Part shown: piece after piece, positions 1 to 5,506 of the stretch
Position numbering within the stretch: the stretch's first letter is position 1
Layout of the letters: each line of letters begins with the position of its first letter
Source of the DNA: CAWEHT01 sp963808455
Lineage (GTDB): Bacteria; Chloroflexota; Anaerolineae; CG2-30-64-16
Direction of reading: 5' to 3'
NCBI GenBank assembly: GCA_963808455.1
Contig: CAWEHT010000146.1
Coordinates: forward strand, 1-6,052
Length of the DNA stretch: 6,052 nucleotides
Translations under genes and position numbers: made by a program
Notes under the pieces: model-generated
What the model was told of the DNA's origin: nothing
What the model saw: the letters and a program-made list of their open reading frames with translations, nothing else
Databases searched by the model: none

Positions 1-26
1 ACGATAACACAAAACAAAGGAAAGAT

Positions 27-55
27 TTGACAGCCACCCTTCCCAATACTATAAT
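27..55 (+). promoter_or_regulatory. Sigma-70 promoter of the transporter unit
   Basis: A perfect -35 box TTGACA (27-32) and a perfect -10 box TATAAT (50-55) are separated by exactly 17 bp, the ideal housekeeping spacing. Transcription would start near 62, leaving about 200 nt before the transporter start at 261. No other promoter of this quality lies upstream of the rightward genes, so it probably drives the small ORF, the transporter and the cysteine-rich gene together. Confidence 0.8.
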
Positions 56-93
56 CCAGAGAATTGCATTGTCTCATGAGGGAGTGACAAAGA

Positions 94-215
94 GTGACTC
101 GCCATAAAAGGAAGCCGCGCATCGTGGCCGGATGGTCTTGCTGGTAATCGTGTCGTTGATGATCGTGATCACGAGTAGTCCTGACATTTTTCCCAAGCAT
201 TCGACCGGTCATTGA
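94..215 (+). CDS. Possible tiny single-helix membrane protein (frameshifted)
   Basis: From GTG at 94 the frame reads MTRHKRKPRIVAG, a strongly basic stretch, then hits TAA within a few codons. A second frame opens at ATG 132, reads MVLLVIVSLMIVIT followed by a short polar tail, and ends at TGA 213-215. Adding one base in the GG next to 131 joins the two into a protein of about 40 residues with a positive N-terminus and one hydrophobic helix, a topology typical of small membrane proteins. A weak purine-rich GGAG lies about 10 nt before the GTG. I recognise no family. It could also be just the untranslated leader of the transporter, or only the 27-residue ORF from 132 could be used. The remaining 216-260 stretch shows no gene. 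Confidence 0.3.
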
Positions 216-260
216 GGTGATCCATCACGGCACGCGGTAAACCCGTCATCCACTTCGGCC

Positions 261-1108
261 GTGGCCACCCAGCGCGGCTATTTTTATGCCTCGATGGCGG
301 TGGCCTGCTTCTCCACGAGTTCTGTCCTCGTGCTGTGGGCCGCGCCCTTGAGCGCGTACGAAATCACATTCGGACGTCTGGCCGTAGGAACAGGCTGCGT
401 CCTGTTGGCGGCGAAGCTCAGCGGGCAGCCGCTGTGGCCGAAACGCTCCGACCTGCTCCGCTTCACCGGGATCGGCCTGGTCACCGCGCTCCATTTCCTT
501 TGCTTCAACGCGGCCTTCCGCTTCACGACCATCGCTCACGCCCTGGCGATCACGTACACGGCACCGCTTTTCGTGACGCTGTTCTCGGCGTGGCTGCTCA
601 ACGAGCGCGTGCCACGGCGCAAGTGGGCCGGGTGTTGGTAGGGGTCGCCGGCATCGCCGTCTTGTGCGGGCTGGAGCCGCGCACGGACCGTACCATGCTG
701 GTGGGCGACGGGCTGGCTCTCGGCGCTGCGGTGGCGTACGCGCTTTACTCCATCGCCGGCCGCTCACAAAGAGAGCGTTACCCGCTCCTCACTTATGCGG
801 GCACGGTTTATGGCCTGGCTGCGCTGTGGTCATTGCCGGCCGCCTTGCTCAATTTCACCCCGGCGGGCTACAAGGCGAGCTCGCTGTTGGCCCTGCTCGC
901 CGCCGGGATCGTCCCCCTGGGCATCGGGCACACGCTCTACAACGGGGCGCTGCGCCGGCTCCATGCCACTGCAGCCAACCTGATTGCGACGCAAGAGGTG
1001 ACCGGCGGCGTGCTCTTGGGCTTTCTGTTGGTGGGGCAGGTGCCCCACCCCAACGAGATCGCCGGTGCGGTGATTGCCCTGGTTGGGATCGTGATGGTGC
1101 TAATTTAA
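261..1108 (+). CDS. EamA/DMT-superfamily transporter, with a single-base frameshift
   Basis: This is an inner-membrane permease of the drug/metabolite transporter superfamily; the substrate cannot be told from sequence. The first frame (GTG 261, MATQRGYFYAS...) runs to a stop at 639-641 and holds the first EamA repeat, with the typical segment ITYTAPLFVTLFSAWLLNERV. The second half continues in the next frame (VLVGVAGIAVLCG onward) to TAA at 1106-1108, including the repeat-2 segment AAGIVPLGIGHTLYNGALR. One extra G in the GGG at 630-632 restores a 282-residue protein with about ten hydrophobic helices, the normal length for the family. The start is uncertain: GTG 261 has no close ribosome site, and a later ATG lies at 294, but that one would remove the beginning of the first helix. 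The gene ends in TAATG, overlapping the next start. The break is probably a sequencing error; a recent real mutation is the alternative. Confidence 0.85.
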
Positions 1109-1437
1109 TGAACAAGACAGTTGATTGCCGATACTACTATGCCGACTATCATCGAGGCCGGGACGAGGAGAAGTGCCGGTTGATCGAGCGCAATCCGGAG
1201 AACCGGCGGCCTTGGCGCCGTTCCCTCTGCGATACTTGCCCCGTGCCCGGCATCCTGCGCGAATCCACGTGCGAGCACCTGGCTTTGGAGGCCAGCGTGC
1301 AGCGCAAGCTCGGCGTGCTGGACCGGGTTACCGTTTACGCCGTTTGCACCGAACACGTCCAGGAACTAAAAGACCCGCGTCGCTGCGCCAGCTGCGAGGC
1401 GCAGAAAAGGCAACGCCAGGCGTCCGGGGCAGGGTAA
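1108..1437 (+). CDS. Small cysteine-rich, probably metal-binding protein
   Basis: This 109-residue soluble protein is of a family I cannot name. It has eight cysteines, at residues 7, 23, 41, 44, 55, 80, 93 and 96. These include two CxxC pairs (41-44, CDTC; 93-96, CASC) and two Cys-x-His or Cys-x2-His groups (C55/H57 and C80/H83), suggesting one or two zinc or Fe-S sites. There is no signal peptide or membrane segment, and the tail is basic and polar. The ATG shares a base with the transporter stop (TAATG, 1106-1110) and has no clear Shine-Dalgarno of its own, so translation is probably coupled to the transporter. That supports real expression and co-regulation, not a shared function. The metal-binding role is inferred from cysteine spacing alone. 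Confidence 0.75.
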   Translation: MNKTVDCRYYYADYHRGRDEEKCRLIERNPENRRPWRRSLCDTCPVPGILRESTCEHLALEASVQRKLGVLDRVTVYAVCTEHVQELKDPRRCASCEAQKRQRQASGAG

Positions 1438-1505
1438 GGCGGGGCCGCCCTCTTGCGAAATGGGCGCCAATTGCTTCAAGAGAGCACAGCCGCTGGGCTA
1501 CGAAA

Positions 1506-1537
1506 ATGTGGCGAGGGAGCCGGGTCCCTCGCCACAT
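1506..1537. terminator. Bidirectional intrinsic terminator
   Basis: A perfect 13-bp inverted repeat (1506-1518 against 1525-1537) surrounds a 6-nt loop. On the plus strand it is followed by GCTTTTC; on the minus strand it is followed directly by TTTTCG. It lies between the convergent ends of the cysteine-rich gene (1437) and the seleno-DsbA gene (1626), so it can stop transcription from both sides. No gene is apparent in the rest of 1438-1625. Confidence 0.85.
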
Positions 1538-1625
1538 GCTTTTCACCACCCAGCCTGGCGGCGGTCCGCCTGGCGCCCTCCGCCATCACTGCGGCAGGCT
1601 CTGGCCAAGGGCCCGCCGGCCGTCG

Positions 1626-3173
1626 CTACTGCGCAGCCGTCGGGGTTGTGGCGGGTGCTGCCGTGCTCGCAGGCGTCGCGGCCGAGGCCGTGCTTCCCGC
1701 CCTAGGGTTCGCGGTCGGCGGATTCAGGACCGACTGCACATCGCCGTCAAACTGCTGCAGCGTCGGCGCGCCAGGGATGCGCATAGCCTGCTGCTTTTCG
1801 GCGTCCAGCAGGACGAAGTACGGTAGTTGCTGGATGCCCACCTGCTGAGCCAGCGAGGCGCCGTCATCGACTGTGCTCTGTCCCGGCGCGGCCGTCAGGC
1901 ACTGGGCAAACTTGGCCTTGTCCAACCCCAGGGATGTGGCATAGCCCGTGAAGGCGGCGCTGTCGCCGTCTCGCCATTCGCTCTGGTGAGCGAACAACGC
2001 GCTGGTGTAGTCCCAGAACTTGTTCTGATCCGCCGCGCAGAGGCTGGCGACGGCTGCTTTCGGCGCGCCGTTCGCTCCGGACGCCACGAACTCGACCACC
2101 AGCCGCAACTGCCCCGTCTTGACATACTTGTCGGTCAACTTCGGCAGCACGGTCTTCGAGAAGAGCGCGCAATCCGAACACTTCAGGTCCTCGAAGGCGA
2201 TCAGCACCATCGGGGCCTTGGCCTGGCCCTGGCTGGGGTTGTTGGCATAGGTAAAACCGGGGCGTGACGGGTTCTCGTCGTAGAACTGCGCGCCGGCCGG
2301 CAGGGGCGTTGCCGTCGGGGCCGGGTGCTGGCCCTGCAGCGCCTTGTCGATCGTCGTCTTGAACTGGTCGAACGGCACCGCGCCATCGATGAACCAGTCG
2401 TTGACAAAGAAGGCAGGAGTGCCCTGGACACCCATGTTGGAGCCATCTGACTCGTCGCGCATGATGCGGGCTTGCGAGCCGGAAGAAGCCACGCACGCAT
2501 CATACTTGGCGCCGTCGGCGCCAAGGGCCACCGCTTGATCGCGGAACCTCTTGGCGGCGTCGGCTGCAGCCAGCTGCACCCAGTCGTTTTGGTTGGCAAA
2601 GAGCCAGTCATGCATCGACCAGAACAGCGCCGCCCCTTGCTGTCCGGCACACCAGGCGGCCTTGGCGCCGGGCAAGGCGTCCTGATGGAAGGACAGGGGG
2701 AAGTTGCGGAAGACAAAAAGGACTTTGCCGGTAGCCACGTAGGCGGAGTCGATCTGAGTTTCAGTTTGCGACGCAAACTGTGCGCAGTATGGTCACTGGA
2801 AGTCCGAGAAGTCCATCAGTTTCACGGCCGCATTGCGGTTGCCGCGGTAGAAGTTGCCATCGGCGTTGACACCCACCGGAATGTCGGACCCTGTGCCCGT
2901 GGCATTGGCGGCCGCAGACGACTGGGGAGATGGCTGGGTAGCGGCAGGCTCCTGGGTGGCCGTGGCTGCCGGCTGGGCCGGGCTGGCTACGGTGTTGGCG
3001 GGGGCCGGCGCGCTGGTGGCAGCAGGCGCCGCCAGAGGAGCCGCACAAGCAACCGCCAGGCCGGCCAGGGCCAGCAGTACCAGAGGCAAGCCAGGCGCCC
3101 TCCGGACACCGCCAGCACAGGCCACCGCGGCGCGTGCCGCTCTCGCCCGAACCTCGAGGTCGGGAATCTTCAT
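1626..3173 (-). CDS. Tandem DsbA-like selenoprotein (Sec-Pro-Tyr-Cys), exported lipoprotein
   Basis: A predicted extracytoplasmic thiol-disulfide oxidoreductase of 515 residues when the in-frame TGA at 2793-2795 is read as selenocysteine. The start ATG at 3173 has an ideal AAGGAGG site. Residues 30-43 form a hydrophobic segment ending in LAVAC, a plausible lipoprotein cleavage site, followed by an Ala/Pro/Thr-rich linker to about 95. DsbA-like domain 1 (about 108-280) has DFSDFQ-U127-PYC130, a second cysteine pair C175/C227 and the cis-proline motif GTP (251-253). DsbA-like domain 2 (about 310-485) has CSDC (332-335), C379/C425 and a cis-proline in QLP near 451. The tail is Ala/Thr/Pro-rich. 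The frame is identical on both sides of the TGA, residues after it (PYCAQF...) fit the family exactly, and a SECIS-like hairpin follows. It is last in an operon with a radical SAM enzyme. A TGC-to-TGA mutation or base error is the alternative reading; standard gene calling would split it into 2793-3173 and 1626-2738. Confidence 0.88.
2762..2795 (-). promoter_or_regulatory. Bacterial SECIS element with its UGA codon
   Basis: On the minus strand the UGA (2795-2793) is followed by a hairpin at 2780-2762 whose arms CAGTTTGC and GCAAACTG pair perfectly over 8 bp around a GUC loop. The loop begins 20 nt after the UGA. Known bacterial SECIS elements lie inside the coding region just after the UGA, with a small apical loop starting with G (or having a G in its first two bases) about 16-37 nt downstream; this one fits. 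A possible 3-bp lower helix (CUG with CAG) across an internal loop may extend it. It would recruit SelB carrying Sec-tRNA. The hairpin codes for CAQFASQTE without disturbing the protein family pattern. Confidence 0.8.
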
Positions 3174-3178
3174 GCCAT

Positions 3179-3185
3179 CCTCCTT
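3179..3185 (-). promoter_or_regulatory. Ribosome binding site of the selenoprotein gene
   Basis: A full AAGGAGG lies 5 nt before ATG 3173 on the minus strand. It fixes the start of the DsbA-like gene and overlaps the TGA (3185-3187) that I take as the true end of the radical SAM gene, the usual layout of tightly packed operon genes. Confidence 0.85.
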
Positions 3186-4335
3186 CAGTAGACGAATTCG
3201 CGAACATCGTCAGCGCCGCGAGCTGCGGGCGGCCGGGCGGGCCGGCTGGCAACGCCTTGCCGAGGGCAGAACGGAATTGCGCCTCCTGCTGCGCCATTTC
3301 CAGGGCTGACAACGGGCGGATGCCTGCCTCGCGGGCCAGCTCATCATAAGTCGAGCCGGCATGATCGACCAGCGGCGACGTGTAGATGATGTCGCCGGCT
3401 CCCAGCCGCATATCCGACAGGGCGCGCACGGTACGTTCCAGATGCTCGGCAGCGAAGAGCGACCCGCCGGCACCGATCAACACGATCACGCCCACCCGGA
3501 TGCCCGCGGCCTTGAGCCCGGCCACGGCAGCCACCGCGTCCCTTACAGTGCCCTGCTTGCGCAAGAAGCGCAGCAAGCCCTCGTCGCCGCTTTCGAGCCC
3601 AATGCTGACCCGGCGCAAACCCCGCCGGGTCAGCTCGCGCCACTCAGGTTCGGTCCTGCGCCCGGCGCTGAAGGCATCGACGAAAGAGCAGATGCCGTCG
3701 GGGGGAGCGAGCCGGGACTCCTCGATCGCGTCCAGCCAGCCGTGCAGGCGCGCCATCGGCGCCACGAGGGCATTCGCATCTGCCAGGAACAACGACCTGC
3801 GCAGCGCCAGCGCAGGTCCAAAGAACCTGGAGATCTGAGCCAGATGTTCGCGCAGCTCACGCGGCTCCTTCATCCGGAAGGGGCGGTCCTGGTAAAGATC
3901 ACAGAAAGTGCACCGGTTGTGGGAGCAACCTTCCGTCGCCTGGACCACCAGCGCCAGGTACTGATCGGGCGGCAAAATGCTCACGGGCCAACGGTACGTG
4001 CCGGCGAAACCGGCGGCCTCGGCCTCCAATGCGGCCCAGTTCCAGCGCCGCAGCGCATCCAGTCTCGGGTCCCTGGCGTCCTGCGCAGCCTTCAGAGCCA
4101 CATCGTACGCCGCTTCCAGAAATGCCTGCGCATCTTCGGGCGCCAACCAAAGCCGTTGGCGCCCTGCTGGCCCGCCCCATTTGGCCAGCACCCGGTTGTC
4201 CAGCCCCCGCCGATAATGGCGACCTTCGACGAAAGCACCATGGAGCCGTCCGGCCCGGTCGAAGCTGTAGCTGTGCTGGCTCGATGCGATCAACAGATTG
4301 ATGATCCCTGGACGCACGATCCAGGATGCATCCAT
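3185..4335 (-). CDS. Radical SAM protein, substrate unknown (3' frameshift)
   Basis: Predicted cytoplasmic radical SAM enzyme of about 383 residues counted from ATG 4335. The cluster motif is GCSHNRCTFC, with cysteines 137, 142 and 145, giving CX4CX2C rather than the common CX3CX2C. Further barrel landmarks are SLFLADANAL (181-190) and the SAM-contacting segment VSIGLESGDEGLLRFLRKQGT-like region near 243-263. The N-terminal 110 residues are a less conserved extension starting MDASWIVRPG. The open frame continues past the expected end through the DsbA-like gene to 2761, coding nonsense-like sequence there. A one-base shift between about 3195 and 3240 instead gives an ending ADDVREFVY and TGA at 3185-3187, just before the next gene's start; similar endings occur in this superfamily, as I recall. 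The frame is also open upstream into the membrane protein. Its start has a weak AAGGGTGGG upstream. Reaction and substrate cannot be named from the sequence. Confidence 0.82.
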
Positions 4336-4734
4336 GATCCCACCCTTCACGCGGCCCGCCGCTATTTTCCGGTTCGCCGTGACTGCCAGCAGGTATGTCT
4401 CCAGGAGCGCCAGAACGGCCGCCAGGCCCACGGCCGCCCCCCAGACCAGGACGCCTGCCAGTTGCAATGCGCCACAAATCATAGCCCACAGGCCAGCCCA
4501 GGCGGCGGCCCGCAAGGCCAGCCGCCGGCGCTCGCCCGTGCCAGGAACGCGCAGCGCCCGGGCAACCAACCAGATGGGCAGCGCCAGCGACATCGCCACG
4601 GCAGTGCCACCCAATAGCAGCACAATGGCCCAGGCCAAAGGCGAAGGCCGCACCGCTGCCGTGAACAGGGCCAGCCCTAGCCAGGCGAGCAGTGCGAACA
4701 GCACCGTGGCAACCCATAGCACACGTGTCCGCAA
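4336..4734 (-). CDS. Four-helix integral membrane protein, in frame with the radical SAM gene
   Basis: From TTG 4734 the frame codes about 120-133 residues with four hydrophobic segments, roughly residues 5-28, 33-58, 75-96 and 98-119, joined by short basic loops (such as GERRRLALR near 67-75). GAGGTG lies 5 nt before the TTG and a consensus promoter lies just upstream, so the start is well supported. The last helix is followed by TANRK. The frame then runs uninterrupted into the radical SAM start at 4335, so literally this is an N-terminal membrane domain of one fused protein. If the A4 run at 4365-4368 (T4 on the plus strand) is one base too long, the reading becomes NRK followed by TAG and the genes separate. 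The region resembles small four-helix proteins I remember next to other genes in Chloroflexota. Function unknown; it may anchor or partner the downstream proteins. Confidence 0.65.
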
Positions 4735-4760
4735 TCTCTCACCTCTCGGTTCGTCGCCCC

Positions 4761-4790
4761 ATTATAGCCCACGTCCCCGTGGGTGGGCAA
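4761..4790 (-). promoter_or_regulatory. Promoter of the membrane protein-radical SAM-selenoprotein operon
   Basis: On the minus strand the -10 box is a perfect TATAAT (4766-4761) and the -35 box is TTGCCC (4790-4785, four of six consensus bases), with an 18-bp spacer. Initiation near 4754 gives a leader of about 20 nt with GAGGTG before TTG 4734. I see no comparable promoter inside the operon. Confidence 0.75.
4768..4783. promoter_or_regulatory. Inverted repeat in the promoter spacer, candidate operator
   Basis: CCCACG and CGTGGG form a perfect 6-bp inverted repeat around TCCC, extendable by one G-T pair. It lies wholly between the -35 and -10 boxes of the leftward operon promoter and about 40 bp from the divergent -35 at 4821. 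That is where a dimeric repressor, or an activator that remodels the spacer, would bind. Chance occurrence in GC-rich DNA is possible. Confidence 0.4.
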
Positions 4791-4820
4791 CCTGGCCGGC
4801 GCCCCGGTGCCGATGGCTAT

Positions 4821-4849
4821 TTGACACTGGCCCGGTTCATCGGTAATAT
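4821..4849 (+). promoter_or_regulatory. Sigma-70 promoter of the 102-residue protein gene
   Basis: A perfect TTGACA (4821-4826) and TAATAT (4844-4849, five of six consensus bases) are 17 bp apart. Transcription would start near 4856, only about 10 nt before ATG 4866, too short for a normal ribosome site. This promoter is back to back with the leftward operon promoter. Confidence 0.75.
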
Positions 4850-4865
4850 GGTAGAATATTTGAAT

Positions 4866-5174
4866 ATGAGCGAGCAAGTCAAGTTACTTCTGGCGTTCAA
4901 CATAAAGACAGGCCAGGAAATGGCGTATCGGCGCTTCGTCCTGGAAGAGTTCCTGCCGCAGGCGCAGGAACTGGGCCTGCTGCCCACGGATGTCTGGCAC
5001 ACGGCCTGGGGCAATTATCCTTCTCGCCTGATCGGGCTCGTGGCGGAGGACCTGCAGACGCTGCGGAATGCTCGCGAGAACCAGCGCTGGCAAGCGCTCT
5101 TCAATAAGCTGGAGGGCTTCACCGGCAACCTTACGTCGCGTGTCGTCCCCTTCCGCGGCGGCTTTCAATGGTGA
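4866..5174 (+). CDS. Conserved-looking 102-residue protein, alpha/beta-barrel-like
   Basis: A small soluble protein of unknown function. The order of predicted elements is strand (VKLLLAFNI), helix (about 17-38, YRRFVLEEFLPQAQEL), strand (VWHTAW), strand (RLIGLVAED), amphipathic helix (about 62-82) and a final strand ending in FRGGFQW. This matches a ferredoxin-like or dimeric alpha/beta-barrel fold such as NIPSNAP-like or monooxygenase-like small proteins. I recall similar proteins annotated as hypothetical in Chloroflexota. No catalytic motif, signal peptide or cysteine is visible. I chose ATG 4866 because the earlier in-frame ATG at 4848 lies inside the -10 box. No Shine-Dalgarno precedes it, so translation is probably of the short-leader or nearly leaderless type. 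Confidence 0.8.
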   Translation: MSEQVKLLLAFNIKTGQEMAYRRFVLEEFLPQAQELGLLPTDVWHTAWGNYPSRLIGLVAEDLQTLRNARENQRWQALFNKLEGFTGNLTSRVVPFRGGFQW

Positions 5175-5187
5175 CAACCGGGCATTG

Positions 5188-5205
5188 ATCGCGCTCCCCC
5201 GCGAT
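5188..5205. terminator. Weak hairpin between convergent genes, possible terminator
   Basis: ATCGCG (5188-5193) and CGCGAT (5200-5205) pair perfectly over 6 bp around a 6-nt loop. It lies in the 49-bp gap between the convergent ends of the 102-residue gene (5174) and hisE (5224). No T-tract follows on either strand, so it is at best a weak or Rho-assisted stop. Confidence 0.3.
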
Positions 5206-5223
5206 ACCTCCCTTCACTTCTCG

Positions 5224-5506
5224 TCAGTGAAACCGTTTCGCTAATTCCTCCTCCACGGCCGTCCATGCCAGCCCACGGGCCGACAGCAATACGAGCGAGT
5301 GATAGACCAGGTCTGCCATTTCTGCCACAACCCGCTCATCGCCCTCGCTGAGCGCTGCCACGGCTACTTCGACCGCTTCCTCGCCGACCTTCTGCGCCAC
5401 CGCGCGGCAGCCCTGCGGCAAACAAGCTCGCCGTGTAGGAGCCCACCGGGGCATCGCGCTTGCACGCCTCGATCGTGTCCCACAGCGCTGCCAACACTTC
5501 ACTCAT
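5224..5506 (-). CDS. hisE: Phosphoribosyl-ATP pyrophosphatase (HisE), with a one-base frameshift
   Basis: HisE hydrolyses phosphoribosyl-ATP to phosphoribosyl-AMP and pyrophosphate, the second step of histidine synthesis, in the cytoplasm. The first part (MSEVLAALWDTIEACKRD...SYTASLFAAGLPR) and the second part (VAQKVGEEAVEVAVAAL...ELAKRFH) are in different frames. Removing one G of the pair at 5400-5401 joins them into a 93-residue protein of normal HisE length. It carries the family signatures SYTASL (23-28), AQKVGEEAVE (37-46) and ExxD (62-65), the acidic residues of the MazG-like metal site. ATG 5506 overlaps the hisI stop by 8 bp and has GGAGA 8 nt upstream inside hisI; an ATG at 5521 would add five residues. 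Many bacteria fuse HisI and HisE, but here they are separate overlapping genes. The shift is most likely a sequence error, since the gene is essential without external histidine. Confidence 0.92.

Noticed and set aside
153..175. GTGATCAC palindrome in the transporter leader as an operator
   Set aside because: An 8-bp palindrome is common by chance, and it lies about 100 bp downstream of the promoter inside a possible small ORF.
246..767. Minus-strand open frame of 173 codons opposite the transporter
   Set aside because: Its composition is Arg/Pro-rich with no family resemblance, and it is antisense to conserved EamA sequence.
1551..1600. GGCGG/CCGCC inverted repeat after the terminator
   Set aside because: The arms are only 5 bp in very GC-rich DNA, with no T-tract and nothing to link it to a function.
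1125..1826. Plus-strand open frame of 233 codons spanning the terminator
   Set aside because: It overlaps the cysteine-rich gene in another frame, runs through a strong terminator and into the antisense of the DsbA-like gene.
2739..2795. Treating the TGA as a true stop, with a short 126-residue protein (2793-3173) and a separate downstream gene starting at GTG 2738
   Set aside because: The split would cut the CxxC active site in two, leave the second piece without an export signal or ribosome site, and leave the SECIS-like hairpin unexplained.
2793..2795. TGA read as tryptophan under a variant genetic code
   Set aside because: TGA is the natural stop of hisI, hisE and hisF in this window, and Trp at the catalytic Cys position would make no sense for the family.
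2761..3172. C-terminal extension of the radical SAM frame across the DsbA-like gene
   Set aside because: The translated sequence is low-complexity Gly/Arg/Cys-rich and lies antiphase to a well-supported gene. A one-base shift gives a natural end at 3185.
3361..4617. Long plus-strand open frame of 418 codons
   Set aside because: It lies antisense to the radical SAM and membrane genes, has no recognisable domain or ribosome site, and its length follows from GC-rich codon bias on the other strand.
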